A stretch of 64,000 bases of DNA from an uncultured Caulobacterales bacterium (GTDB taxonomy: Bacteria; Pseudomonadota; Alphaproteobacteria; Caulobacterales; Caulobacteraceae), in the NCBI GenBank assembly GCA_903837135.1, contig CAILTK010000079.1:1-64000 (forward strand), written 5' to 3'. Positions within the stretch are counted from its first letter, which is position 1, and every line of letters begins with the position of its first letter. Positions 1 to 11,169 of the stretch are shown here, piece by piece. The notes below the pieces were generated by a model. The model saw nothing but the letters and a program-made list of their open reading frames with translations, searched no databases and was not told the origin of the DNA. The translations under genes and the position numbers were made by a program.

Positions 1-53
1 GGGCGCACCTTCGCCTGATCAGCACCCCGGAGGAGGACAGGGCGGCGCCGGCT
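1..53. other. Window edge
   Basis: 53 bp before the lysR-type stop. A rightward frame ends with TGA at 16-18, which could be the tail of a gene outside the window, but this is too short to support. Confidence 0.3.
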
Positions 54-953
54 CTAATCGGCCGGGTCGGCCGCGTTAAAGGCGGCGGTGAACCAATTCG
101 TGAAGCTTCGCGCCCGTGCGGACGGCAGGCGGCCGGAGGGAAAGATGGCCCAGAGCTCGGTGGGCGGAGACGACCAATCGTTCAGCAGCGAAACGACCCG
201 CCCGTCCAGAAGTTCAGGCGCAAACATCCATCGCGAGGCGAGCGCGAGGCCGAGTCCGGCCAGCACCGCCTCTCGCACCCCCTCAGCGGCGGAAAACGCC
301 AGCCTCGACGGCACGTTGACCGAGGTCAGCGCCGTCCCCCGCCGAAACCGCCACTCGGCCGCCCCCGCGCGTTGTGAATTGACGATCGCCTGGTGCGAGA
401 GGAGATCCGCCGGCGTCTCAGGCAGGCCATAGCGCTTCACATAGGCCGGGGCGGCCAAGACGACCGCGTCCGTCGAGGCGATCTTTCGAGCGGTCAGGGC
501 GGAATCGGATTGAGGCCCGACGCGAAGCGCCACATCGATATTCTCTTCGATGAGGTCGACGTTGCTGTCGTCCATGAAGAACTCGAGACGCAAGCGCGGA
601 TGAGCGTCCATGAACGCGCCAAGACGCGGCGCCACGTGGAGCCGGGCGAAGGTGACCGGAGAGGCGATCCTCAACCGCCCCTCCAGCGCCCCGGCCGAGT
701 CCTTGGCCATGGTCTCGGCCTGCATCGCCTCATCGATCGACCGCCGAGCATGCTCGTAATAGACCCGTCCCGCGTCGGTGGCGGTGAGCTGGCGGGTCGA
801 GCGCACGAGCAGCCGGACCTGGAGTCGATTCTCGAGCTGGGCGATCAGCTTCGAGATCGAGGGCTGACCGACGCCGAGATCGCGGGCGGCGGCGGAGAAG
901 GACCCGGCGTCGACCACCCGGACGAACACCTCCATCGCCTGGAAGCGATCCAT
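54..953 (-). CDS. LysR-family transcriptional regulator
   Basis: DNA-binding regulator of the LysR family, 299 residues. The N-terminal winged helix-turn-helix (about residues 1-60, with the recognition segment around GVGQPSISKLIAQLE) is followed by a two-lobed effector-binding domain (about 85-295). The start at 953 (MDRFQAMEVF) is preferred because the AGGAGG ribosome site sits 7 nt upstream; an ATG two codons earlier (959) is too close to it. The protein contains no cysteine, so it cannot be an OxyR-type thiol redox sensor although it lies divergent to a peroxiredoxin gene 110 bp away. The natural inference is that it controls that neighbour. Effector unknown. Confidence 0.9.
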   Translation of the reverse strand: MDRFQAMEVFVRVVDAGSFSAAARDLGVGQPSISKLIAQLENRLQVRLLVRSTRQLTATDAGRVYYEHARRSIDEAMQAETMAKDSAGALEGRLRIASPVTFARLHVAPRLGAFMDAHPRLRLEFFMDDSNVDLIEENIDVALRVGPQSDSALTARKIASTDAVVLAAPAYVKRYGLPETPADLLSHQAIVNSQRAGAAEWRFRRGTALTSVNVPSRLAFSAAEGVREAVLAGLGLALASRWMFAPELLDGRVVSLLNDWSSPPTELWAIFPSGRLPSARARSFTNWFTAAFNAADPAD

Positions 954-1063
954 ATCCATTCCTCCTGAGCATAGATCTTATGGGCTGGAGACGTCTGCCG
1001 CAAAGCCTCGAAATGGTCGATGACGTCGGTACGCCGAACTCTACGGCGCACCGGAGATCCGCC

Positions 1064-1708
1064 ATGTCCTTGCAGACCAAACTCGACGCCGCCTGGGCGG
1101 CGTTCGCGACCTCGGAGTCGGAGGAGGTCTGCGAGACCATGCGCCGCGCGGACCTCGAACTCGCCGCGTCGGGCGTCATCGACCGGGCGATCAAGGCCGG
1201 CGAGCGCGCGCCCGATTTCGATCTGCCCAACGTGGACGGACGCCGCGTCAGGCTGTCTCAGCTTCTGGTGCATGGACCTGTGGTGGTCAGTTTCTATCGC
1301 GGCGGCTGGTGCCCCTTCTGCTCGCTCGAACTCGAGGCGCTTCAGACCGCCTCGTCCCGAATCCAGGCGGCCGGCGCTACCTTGGTGGCGATTTCGCCTC
1401 AGACCCTCGACGAGAGCGCCTCCATGGCGGAGACCAACGATCTCGACTTTCTGATCCTCAGCGATCACGGCGGCCTGGCCGCGCTCGACTACGGCATCGC
1501 CTTCGACCTGGCGCCGGCGCTCCGGCCGATCTACGCCCGGCTCGGCTTCGCGCTTCCGGAGCGGAATGGCGTGGAAAGCTGGCGTCTGCCCATGCCGGCC
1601 ACCTTCATCGTGGGCGGCGATGGTCGTGTCGTCTTCGCCCACGTCGACAGCGACCACCGCAACCGGCTCGACCCCGACGTGATCGTCGCGGCCCTCGGTC
1701 GGCTCTGA
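1064..1708 (+). CDS. AhpC/TSA-type peroxiredoxin-like protein
   Basis: Thioredoxin-fold peroxidase-like protein, 214 residues. The AhpC/TSA core begins at about residue 46 (GERAPDFDLP) and carries a WCPFC motif with Cys83 and Cys86, the position of the peroxidatic cysteine; no signal peptide, so cytoplasmic. The ATG at 1064 has a GGAG ribosome site 8 nt upstream; an in-frame ATG at 980 would add 28 residues of unlike composition and overlap the divergent promoter. A CxxC at the active site is typical of the 'peroxiredoxin-like' (PRXL/Ahp1-like) group rather than classical two-Cys AhpC. Substrate is presumably a peroxide, reduced with thioredoxin or glutathione; family-level inference. Confidence 0.85.
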   Translation: MSLQTKLDAAWAAFATSESEEVCETMRRADLELAASGVIDRAIKAGERAPDFDLPNVDGRRVRLSQLLVHGPVVVSFYRGGWCPFCSLELEALQTASSRIQAAGATLVAISPQTLDESASMAETNDLDFLILSDHGGLAALDYGIAFDLAPALRPIYARLGFALPERNGVESWRLPMPATFIVGGDGRVVFAHVDSDHRNRLDPDVIVAALGRL

Positions 1709-1777
1709 AAAAGCCTCGCCCGAGATCGTTCCGACGTCTGACCCGTTCGGACGTCCCTCCGAACCAGGAATTTCGCC

Positions 1778-2638
1778 ATGACCACCCCCTCCGGTCGGGC
1801 GTGCCTGCCCCCTGCCGGCGACGCCCAGCGCCCCCTGGCGTCCCGCCGGTTCCCCCTCATCGCACCTTTGGTCTTGAGCCTTGGCCTGGCGGCGGCCAGC
1901 AAGCCGGCGATGGCGGCGACCGTGTCCGCCGACCCCTACGAGGGCGCCAACCGCGCGTTCTACGGTCTCGAAAGCGCGCTCGACCGCGCCCTTCTCCGGC
2001 CCCTTTCGGTCTTCTACCGGCACGCCGTCCCGCGCCCCATCCGCGCCGGCCTGACGCGGGTAGCGGGCAACCTTGGCGAACCCGGGGTGGCCGCGAACGA
2101 CCTCCTGCAAGGCAGAACGGCGAAGGCGGGCCGCACCGTGGTCCGGTTTGTCGCCAACTCGACCCTCGGACTTGGGGGCTTGATCGATGTGGCTTCAACC
2201 GCTGGGCTGAAGCATCATGACAACGACCTGGGCCTCACGCTCGCGCGCTATGGCGTAGGGTCCGGTCCCTATCTTTACCTGCCGTTGGTGGGCCCGACGA
2301 ACGTGCGCGACGGCGCCGCCAACCTGGTGACGATCGCCCTCAATCCGCTGACCTACATCGGCTATCCAGGCCAGTCGGCCGTGTCGTTGACCACCACGGC
2401 CACAGGGGGCTTGGAGAAACGGGCTTCGGTCGATGATCAGCTGAAGTCGCTCGACGCCTTGGCGCTCGATCCCTACGCGACGGTCAGGGCCTACGCTCAA
2501 CAGAACCGCGAGTCCGAGATCCACGACGGCGTCGTCCAGGTCGACGCCCTGCCCGATTTTGACCCGGCCCCCGATTTCAAGACGACGCCAGTGGCCAAGA
2601 TCGCCGCCGCAGCGGCCGTGCAGGACGCCGGAACATGA
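1778..2638 (+). CDS. mlaA: VacJ/MlaA-family outer-membrane lipid-asymmetry protein
   Basis: MlaA family member, 286 residues; in E. coli MlaA sits in the outer membrane with a porin and removes surface-exposed phospholipid for retrograde transport. Visible family hallmarks are the DPYEGANRAFYG opening of the mature protein (about 51-62), NDLLQG (about 106) and the FVANSTLGLGGLIDVA segment. The N-terminus has a long positively charged leader and hydrophobic stretch ending AMA-A, a Sec signal without a lipobox cysteine, so unlike the enteric protein it may not be a lipoprotein. No mlaBCDEF genes lie nearby. The stop overlaps the next start by 4 nt (ATGA), so the two are co-translated. Confidence 0.88.
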   Translation: MTTPSGRACLPPAGDAQRPLASRRFPLIAPLVLSLGLAAASKPAMAATVSADPYEGANRAFYGLESALDRALLRPLSVFYRHAVPRPIRAGLTRVAGNLGEPGVAANDLLQGRTAKAGRTVVRFVANSTLGLGGLIDVASTAGLKHHDNDLGLTLARYGVGSGPYLYLPLVGPTNVRDGAANLVTIALNPLTYIGYPGQSAVSLTTTATGGLEKRASVDDQLKSLDALALDPYATVRAYAQQNRESEIHDGVVQVDALPDFDPAPDFKTTPVAKIAAAAAVQDAGT

Positions 2639-3183
2639 GCGCGCACGGCACTGTCCCAGCGCCGTTCCGGCGCCGCGGCTACCGATCCGTGGGGCTCGCC
2701 GCCGTCCTCCTGGTGCTGATCGCCGCTCTGTGGTCGCTCTCTCCAAGGGCCGCCCTGGCGGAGCCGCAGATCGTCGAGGTCGCCCATACCATGACAGGAA
2801 GGGCCGGACCGGCGAACCTCACCATCGAGGTCACAGGTGTGCGCAGCGCCAAGGGCGCGGTGCGGGTCGCGGTCTGTACGGCGCCGACTTTCCTGAAGGA
2901 CGCCTGTCCCTACTCGGCGTCGGTTCCGGCGACGCCCGGCTCGACTCTGGTGTCGGTGGCCGGCGTACCGCCCGGCGTCTACGCCGTTCAACTGTTCCAC
3001 GACGAGAACGACAATCAGATGGTGGATCGTGGGCTGTTCGGGATTCCGACCGAGGCGATCGGCTTTTCAAATGACGCCCCCGTGGGGTTGAAAGGCCCCC
3101 GCTTCGCCAGCGCCGCTTTCGTGCACGGGGTCGCCAGCCAGAAGATCACGGTGACTCTGCGAAGGATTGTCGGAGGCGGTTGA
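2635..3183 (+). CDS. DUF2141-type exported protein
   Basis: Protein of 182 residues with one N-terminal hydrophobic segment (about 18-38) ending RAALA-E, consistent with a Sec signal peptide. The mature part shows the DUF2141 pattern: an NLTIEVTGVRSAKGAVRVAVC beta segment, then PPGVYAVQLFHDENDN, then DRGLFGIPTEAIGFSNDA. Family members are small periplasmic or secreted beta proteins of unknown function. It overlaps the mlaA-like gene by 4 nt, so an envelope role linked to that gene is likely but unproven. Confidence 0.82.
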   Translation: MSAHGTVPAPFRRRGYRSVGLAAVLLVLIAALWSLSPRAALAEPQIVEVAHTMTGRAGPANLTIEVTGVRSAKGAVRVAVCTAPTFLKDACPYSASVPATPGSTLVSVAGVPPGVYAVQLFHDENDNQMVDRGLFGIPTEAIGFSNDAPVGLKGPRFASAAFVHGVASQKITVTLRRIVGGG

Positions 3184-3299
3184 TAAGGCGCGCCAGGTTT
3201 CGGCGTTCGTCTTGACCGGGACGCGGGAAAACGCCGCCGCCTGTAACCTTCGCCCTTCGTGCGCCGAATAACCTCGCGACCCGTCGTTCCGGAGGTTTC

Positions 3300-3875
3300 A
3301 TGCTGCGCCATATCTTCGCTCTCGGCGTCCTGGCTTTTGCTCTCGGCGGCGCAGCGAACGCCCAGCCGTCGCCAGGCGCGCCGATCGACATCGGACCCGC
3401 TGTCGGGACCCATATCCCGCCCCTGACGGCGACCGACAAGACCGGGGCCGCGCGAGACTTCAAAAGCCTCCCCGGAAAACGGGGCGTGGTGCTGGTGTTT
3501 TTCCGCTCAGCCAAATGGTGCCCCTACTGCCAGCGCCAACTGATCGATCTGAAAGGCGTCGAGGCTCCTTTGGCCGCGCGCGGCTATTCGCTGGCGGCGC
3601 TGAGCTATGACAAGCCGGAGACCTTGGCCCTGTTCGCCGAGAAGCAGGGCGTCGGCTATACGCTCCTGTCCGATGACGGCTCCAAAATGATCGACGCGTT
3701 CAAGCTTCGCGACCCCCAATATCCGGCCGGAAATCTCGCTTACGGCGTCCCCAAGCCTTCGATCTTCATCCTCGACCGGACGGGGATCGTCCGCGCAAAA
3801 CTTGCCCTTGAAGGCTACAAGGTGCGACCCGACAATGACGCGATCCTGAAGGCGGTCGACGCCGCCGGGTCATAG
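3300..3875 (+). CDS. Exported AhpC/TSA-type peroxiredoxin-like protein
   Basis: Thioredoxin-fold protein of 191 residues with a signal peptide (about 1-21, cleavage after ANA), so periplasmic. The redox motif is KWCPYC with Cys74 and Cys77, and the downstream fold elements (LIDLKG, LLSDDGSKMIDAFKL, PSIFILDRTGIVR) match AhpC/TSA proteins. A ribosome site GGAGG lies 5 nt before the ATG. It follows the MlaA/DUF2141 pair after 116 bp on the same strand. It may be a periplasmic peroxidase or a thiol-disulfide protein; with WCPYC inside an AhpC fold the first is more likely. Confidence 0.85.
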   Translation: MLRHIFALGVLAFALGGAANAQPSPGAPIDIGPAVGTHIPPLTATDKTGAARDFKSLPGKRGVVLVFFRSAKWCPYCQRQLIDLKGVEAPLAARGYSLAALSYDKPETLALFAEKQGVGYTLLSDDGSKMIDAFKLRDPQYPAGNLAYGVPKPSIFILDRTGIVRAKLALEGYKVRPDNDAILKAVDAAGS

Positions 3876-4089
3876 GCCCATCCGTCTGCCTGGCGCCGAG
3901 GGACTGCAGCTTGTGCGAGTGGGCGCACGACGCGGTCAACATGCCCGCAGCATACCAACACTAGGTCATCGACTCATTAGCGCGGCGCTCTAGCGGGGCC
4001 TGCGCGTTGGCGAGCCCTGGAGGGCATGTCGCAGCCTCTCCAACAGCGGCGTCGGTCCCGCACGAACGGGGCCGCGGGCGATGCATGGT

Positions 4090-4779
4090 CTAATGAGTCC
4101 GTTCGGCGGTGTGGGCCTGGAGCGCCGCCACGGCCTCGAGGATCGGCCCGGGCTCGGTCCGCTTGAGCCAGTCGGGCGCCACATCGGCGAAGGCGACGCG
4201 CCGGTCGCGGCCGATCACCACCACCGTGGGCATGGGGAAGGCGTCGTTGGCGGCGCCGGTGGTTTCCCGCACGGGGGTATGCCCCGCGGCGGCGCTGCGG
4301 GCCTGCGCCTCGGCGTCCGGCTCGAAGGCGATGCCGAACGCCTTGGCCAGCCGGCTGTCGACATCGGTCAGCACGGGGAAGTCCAGCTGGTGACGGGTCT
4401 TGATCTCCACCAGCCGATCGGCGACCTGCGGGCTCAGCGCCGCCAGACTGGCCCCCAGGCGACGCAGTCCCGGAAGCAGATGCGCCTGATAGTAGGGCAG
4501 AGCGATGTTGCAGGCGGGGCAGCCGGCGAAGCGGAAGAAGACCAGCACCGCCGGCCCCTTGCGCACGAGATCGCCGAGCGCGACCTCCCCGCCCCCCGCC
4601 TGCGGCAGGTGGAAATCCGGGACCTCGTCGCCCGGCTTGACGAAGCGGTCGCGGTCGGCGGTCGCTTCGAGCCGGCGGCGCTGGCCTACATTGGCGTCCA
4701 GGCGGCCCTTATCCCAGGTGCGAACCCGCTCGGCGTGCAGGTCTTCGAACAGGCTGCGCAGGGTCGGCGCATCGGTCAT
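4090..4779 (-). CDS. AhpC/TSA-type peroxiredoxin-like protein
   Basis: Cytoplasmic thioredoxin-fold protein of 229 residues. After an N-terminal helical extension (1-45) the AhpC/TSA domain starts at KPGDEVPDFHLP, with the redox motif GCPACN (Cys87, Cys90). It is a third, clearly different member of the same superfamily within 4 kb. The next gene upstream on the same strand (TauD-type dioxygenase) ends 42 bp before its start, so the two are probably one transcript. In that context it could remove peroxide or protect the Fe(II)/2-oxoglutarate enzyme during sulfur scavenging; this is inference. Confidence 0.83.
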   Translation of the reverse strand: MTDAPTLRSLFEDLHAERVRTWDKGRLDANVGQRRRLEATADRDRFVKPGDEVPDFHLPQAGGGEVALGDLVRKGPAVLVFFRFAGCPACNIALPYYQAHLLPGLRRLGASLAALSPQVADRLVEIKTRHQLDFPVLTDVDSRLAKAFGIAFEPDAEAQARSAAAGHTPVRETTGAANDAFPMPTVVVIGRDRRVAFADVAPDWLKRTEPGPILEAVAALQAHTAERTH

Positions 4780-4821
4780 GGCGAGATCCTCGCTTTGTAG
4801 GAGCTATGAGAAGGGCGGCGC

Positions 4822-5676
4822 TCACAGGTCGGCGTAGAGCGGCTCGTCGGCGATCAGCACCCGCTGCATCAGCCGCGGAAAGTCGCCGTAGTTGCGCACG
4901 GCGTAATGGACCGCGGCGCGGTTGTCCCAGAAGGCCACCGAGCCCGGCTTCCAGGAGAAGCGCACCTGATTTTCGGGCTTTTTGTAATGATAGAGGATCT
5001 CGCTCAGCAGGGCCTTGCTGTCGGCGATGTCGAGCCCGATGACGTGCGGCCGCTGGGTGAAGTTGACCCACAGGATCTTTTCGCCGGTCTCGCGGTGGGT
5101 ACGCACGATCGGATGGGCGACGATCGGATAGTCGTGCCCGGCCGCGGTCAGGCTCTTGCGGAAGTCGTGCGTCACGTGCAGCCCGTCGAGCCGCGCCTTC
5201 AGCGCGGCCGGCAGGTTTTCGTAGGCCAGATGGGCGTCGACCCAGATGGTGTCGCCGCCGACCTCCGGCAGGGTCACCGCGCGCAGGATCGCGCCCCAGG
5301 CCGGCACCAGCCGCCAGCTGGTGTCGGTGTGGTAGCCGGACTCCACGCTGGTCGGGTCGGGCGTCAGGTCGCGGGCGGCGAAGTCGACCGCCGCGATCCG
5401 GTGCAGGGGCGAGATGTTGTCGTGCCGCTTGGCGCTCGGGTGGGTGTAGAGCGGACCGAAGCGGGCGGCGAAGGCGGCCTGCAGATCGTCGGTCAGCGCC
5501 TGATCGCGGAAGAACACCACCTTGTGTTCGAGCACGGCGGCGCGGATAGCGTCGCGCGTCGCGTCCGAGATCGGGCGGCTGAGATCGATCCCGGATATCT
5601 CCGCGCCGATCGTCGGCTGCAACCGCCTGATCTCGAGTTCGACGGCCTCCGAACGGTCCTTCAAGGCTAAGCTCAT
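4822..5676 (-). CDS. TauD/TfdA-family Fe(II)/2-oxoglutarate dioxygenase
   Basis: Oxygenase of 284 residues that hydroxylates a carbon next to a sulfonate, sulfate ester or similar group using Fe(II), O2 and 2-oxoglutarate. The facial triad is visible: His116 and Asp118 (GYHTDTSW) and distal His257 (VHYAV), followed by Arg268 (PRLMQR) for 2-oxoglutarate; spacing matches E. coli TauD. The N-terminal IGAEISGIDLSRPIS block is also typical. The start is set by an AAGGAGA site 7 nt upstream; longer in-frame extensions reach into the TonB receptor gene and are not real. It lies 116 bp downstream of the TonB receptor and upstream of a peroxiredoxin. Exact substrate (taurine, alkylsulfate or other) not readable. 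Confidence 0.9.
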   Translation of the reverse strand: MSLALKDRSEAVELEIRRLQPTIGAEISGIDLSRPISDATRDAIRAAVLEHKVVFFRDQALTDDLQAAFAARFGPLYTHPSAKRHDNISPLHRIAAVDFAARDLTPDPTSVESGYHTDTSWRLVPAWGAILRAVTLPEVGGDTIWVDAHLAYENLPAALKARLDGLHVTHDFRKSLTAAGHDYPIVAHPIVRTHRETGEKILWVNFTQRPHVIGLDIADSKALLSEILYHYKKPENQVRFSWKPGSVAFWDNRAAVHYAVRNYGDFPRLMQRVLIADEPLYADL

Positions 5677-5792
5677 GACGATCTCCTTACGGTCTGCTTT
5701 TCCAATTCGTTGACTATGGTCATCCTGGCCTGTGAAGACATCAAACGACTTTTGCAAAAGCCGGTATGACTGACGCTCATCAGTCATCGGCG

Positions 5793-8321
<2,529 letters not shown>

Positions 8322-9063
8322 GTCCCTGCAGCCCGAAATGATCAATTTCACCAGCGAAGATTCAGAAACGGCTACGCTGGCCAACGACCGCATCGATCGT
8401 CGATATATTTTATGTCGTCGAGGGGGAATTATCAGGGATCGAAATCAGATTAACTCAACGCCGAAGTTCATATGATGAATAAGATAAAGTCATATGATCG
8501 AATATATATTACAACGACGAATATGATATATTGTCGGAAGACGCCCCATCAATGCGAACGTCGCTCCGGAACAACAAGTAGAACGACGCGCCCACTGGTC
8601 TTTGCGCCATGCCGGCGCGCCGCCTTTCTGCGTCGCGCCAGGCCCCGCGCGGCCCCCGTGCCGGGCATCCAGGGACGCGGCGCCGCTGGGTGTCAGGTTC
8701 GCCGGGGCCGGGCTCGGCGATGGGGTCCTTGGAGTGGTTGGGGCCAAGCGAGGCGACCATCTCACCCAACTGTCGCGACTGCGGCCCGTCAGAGATCCGC
8801 ACGGGTGCGTCTTATCGAACACGAACCCTGACAACCAACCCGAATATGTGTTGCAAGCGGCAGATATTCTAATAGATGCGACACCTATATCGCATCCGTC
8901 AGACTTACCAATGTATACATTTTCGATTATGGACCACTTATATTACATATTAGCGATATAAATATGCAGAATCATTGATCACCACTATTCTAAATCTGAG
9001 GCGGCCACTCGAGCCTTCGGGTCTATATCCGACCCCACTGCCCCGCCTTAGAGGAGCCTCCCC
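8322..9063. other. Long AT-rich divergent intergenic region
   Basis: 742 bp separate the TonB receptor from the flavin monooxygenase. Two AT-rich patches (about 8400-8540 and 8850-8990) flank a GC-rich core (about 8570-8820). The left patch holds two direct CATATGAT copies (8469-8476 and 8491-8498) and an imperfect dyad CGACGAATAT/ATATTGTCG (8515-8536). Short open frames in the core have no ribosome site or recognisable protein. I see promoters-type composition on both sides but cannot assign exact -35/-10 boxes. Confidence 0.6.
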
Positions 9064-10401
9064 ATGGCCGAACACCGCAAGATCAAGCTCGGATTCATCC
9101 TGCACGGCGTCGGCCGAACCTGGACCGACTGGCGCCATCCCCTCGCCGACCCCGGCGCCAGCACCAGCTTCCAGTACTACGCGCAGCAGGCCCGCACCGC
9201 TGAGCGGGGCAAGTTCGACTTCCTGTTCGTGGCCGACAGCCTGTCGATCAACGAGAAGTCCAGCCCCCACTATCTCAACCGGTTCGAGCCCCTCACCATC
9301 CTGTCGGCCCTGGCCGCGGTCACCACGAACATCGGCCTCGTCGCCACCTTGACGGTCAGCTATTCGGAGCCCTTCAACGTGGCGCGCCAGTTCGCCTCGC
9401 TCGACCATATCAGCGGCGGGCGCGCCGGCTGGAACGTGGTGACCTCCTGGCTCGGCGACACCGCCGCCAATTTCAGCAAGGACGAGCACCTGGCGCACGC
9501 CGACCGCTATCGCCTCGGCGGCGAATACCTGGATGTGGTCCAGGGCCTGTGGGACAGCTGGGAGGACGACGCCCACGTCGGAGACAAGGAGTCAGGCGTG
9601 TTCCTCGATCCCGACAAGCTGCACCGGCTGGACCACAAGGGCGAGTTCTTCCAGGTCCGTGGCCCGCTCAACATCAAGCGCTCCCGCCAGGGCCAGCCGG
9701 TGATCTTCCAGGCCGGCGCCTCCGACACCGGGCGCGGATTCGCCGCCCGCCGCGCCGACGCCATCTTCAACCCCGCCGCCACGCTCGAGGAGGCGCAGGC
9801 GTACTATCGCGACGTGAAGGCCCGCGCCCAGGGTTTCGGCCGCGACCCGTCCCTGCTCAACGTCCTGCCGGGGATCGGCCCGGTGATCGGCCTGACCGAG
9901 GAGGAGGCCGAGGCCAACTACCGTGAGCTCGTCGCCCTCGGCTCGCTGCAGACCGGGCTCGGCCTGCTGTCGCGCACCTTCAACGACCATGACTTCACGG
10001 TCTACGACCTCGACGGCCCCTTCCCGGACGTCGCCGCTATCGGCTTCAACAGCCAGCAGAGCGGCTCGAACAAGATCCTGGCGCAGGTGCGCGCGGAGAA
10101 TCTCAGCATCCGCCAGATCGCCGAACGGCTGGCGACGCCGCGCGGCGCCTTCGTCGGGACGCCGGCCGTGGTCGCGGACCAGTTGCAGAACTGGTTCGAG
10201 AACGAGGGCGCCGACGGCTTCGTGGTGTTCCAGAGCCTGCCGGGTCAGCTCGACCTGTTCGTCGACCACGTGATCCCGATCCTGCAGGCCCGGGACCTGT
10301 TCCGCGAGGAGTACGAGGGCGACACCCTTCGCGACAACCTCGCCCTGCCCTTCCCGATCAACCGCTACACCGCCGCGCGGGAGGCGCAGAGCGCGGCGTG
10401 A
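9064..10401 (+). CDS. LLM-class flavin-dependent monooxygenase (NtaA/SnaA/DszA/DmoA type)
   Basis: Two-component monooxygenase large subunit, 445 residues, using FMNH2 from a separate reductase. The bacterial luciferase-like fold is recognised by the N-terminal [10 protein letters not shown] strand, LFVADSLS, the [32 protein letters not shown] block and the [15 protein letters not shown] segment, all typical of the nitrilotriacetate, dibenzothiophene-sulfone and dimethylsulfide monooxygenase branch. A GAGGAG ribosome site precedes the ATG. No flavin reductase is encoded within the window. Facing a TonB receptor and a TauD-type enzyme, a desulfurisation role is the best inference; EDTA/NTA-like substrates are the alternative. 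Confidence 0.88.
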   Translation: MAEHRKIKLGFILHGVGRTWTDWRHPLADPGASTSFQYYAQQARTAERGKFDFLFVADSLSINEKSSPHYLNRFEPLTILSALAAVTTNIGLVATLTVSYSEPFNVARQFASLDHISGGRAGWNVVTSWLGDTAANFSKDEHLAHADRYRLGGEYLDVVQGLWDSWEDDAHVGDKESGVFLDPDKLHRLDHKGEFFQVRGPLNIKRSRQGQPVIFQAGASDTGRGFAARRADAIFNPAATLEEAQAYYRDVKARAQGFGRDPSLLNVLPGIGPVIGLTEEEAEANYRELVALGSLQTGLGLLSRTFNDHDFTVYDLDGPFPDVAAIGFNSQQSGSNKILAQVRAENLSIRQIAERLATPRGAFVGTPAVVADQLQNWFENEGADGFVVFQSLPGQLDLFVDHVIPILQARDLFREEYEGDTLRDNLALPFPINRYTAAREAQSAA

Positions 10402-10449
10402 GGGAAATTTCGGGCAGGATGGACCGTGGCCGCCTCTGATACCGACCAC

Positions 10450-10543
10450 CGATGTGCTCGACCCTTGTCCCGCTCATCCCGGCGAATGCCGCGATGAGCG
10501 GAATAGAGTGAGACGGGTCAGTCGTTGCGATGGCCGGTATAAG
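10450..10543. repeat. Dispersed palindromic repeat, copy 1
   Basis: About 94 bp that match 28084-28177 at most positions. The core is an inverted repeat, CGCTCATCCCGGC-GAAT-GCCGCGATGAGCG (10471-10500, one mismatch). The right end runs into the marR-type gene: its last eight codons and stop (10518-10543) are repeat sequence. No transposase is linked, so it looks like a miniature dispersed element of the RHS/'IPAFAG'-coding type common in proteobacteria. Confidence 0.75.
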
Positions 10544-11036
10544 CGGTCGATCTGCTGGCTGGCGTCGGCGAGGCGCTCTCCCGTCGCCGACGCCCGACCA
10601 GTTCGCTCTCCATGCGCCGCAACGTCGACGTCAGGTGACTGATCTTGGTGGGATCGTCCTCGATTCCTCCCAATAATCGATCCCATTCCTCGCCGAGCCG
10701 TCGCCGGCTCTCGCGCGCCAGGGGCGTCGGATACAGCCTAACCCGCCGCGCATCAGTCGCGTCGGGCTCGCGACTCACCAACCCCTTCTCCTCGAGGCCG
10801 CGCAGGACCCTGCTGAAATTGCTGGACGTCAGAAGCGTGGCCTCGGACGCCGCCCGCGGGGAGACGCCGGGGTTGCGGCTGATGAACCGCATGACGCCGC
10901 TCTCGATGGGCGTGCACGTCCCGATCGCCTGATCAGCCGGCGGCTGGATCAGTCGCCCGACCGCGAGGATCAGCTCGGCGAGATCGGAGAGGCCTGCAGT
11001 GTGATCGTCCACGAGAGAATTGTCCCTATCCACCAT
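10518..11036 (-). CDS. MarR-family transcriptional regulator
   Basis: Winged-helix regulator of 172 residues. The recognition region is visible as SPRAASEATLLTSSNFSRVL (about 58-77), followed by the wing GLVSREPDATDARRVRLYPT, both characteristic of MarR. The protein is divergent from an NAD-binding protein gene 133 bp away, and repeated TGATAGCT motifs directly upstream of its start are the likely operator. The C-terminal eight residues (AYTGHRND) and stop are encoded by a dispersed repeat, so the ancestral C-terminus was probably different. Ligand unknown; MarR proteins usually sense phenolics or oxidants. Confidence 0.88.
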   Translation of the reverse strand: MVDRDNSLVDDHTAGLSDLAELILAVGRLIQPPADQAIGTCTPIESGVMRFISRNPGVSPRAASEATLLTSSNFSRVLRGLEEKGLVSREPDATDARRVRLYPTPLARESRRRLGEEWDRLLGGIEDDPTKISHLTSTLRRMESELVGRRRRESASPTPASRSTAYTGHRND

Positions 11037-11047
11037 TAGCTATTGTT

Positions 11048-11074
11048 TGATAGCTATCTTGTGATAGCTTATCA
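11048..11074. promoter_or_regulatory. Putative MarR operator
   Basis: Two direct TGATAGCT copies 14 bp apart: the perfect palindrome GATAGCTATC (11049-11058) and the dyad TGATA-GCT-TATCA (11062-11074), starting 12 bp upstream of the marR-type start codon. Position and symmetry fit autoregulation and control of the divergent gene. Confidence 0.6.
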
Positions 11075-11169
11075 GCGACGCGCCAGGCTGGAAAGTCGAT
11101 CTGACCTCCCAGGGTTCGGGGGTCGGCAGACGGGTTCGGCGAAACTCTCTCCCCAAGGGAAGAAACCCT

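Noticed and set aside
8490-8961. Short open frames in the 8.5-9.0 kb intergenic region
   Set aside because: No ribosome sites, no recognisable protein similarity and conflicting overlapping frames on both strands.
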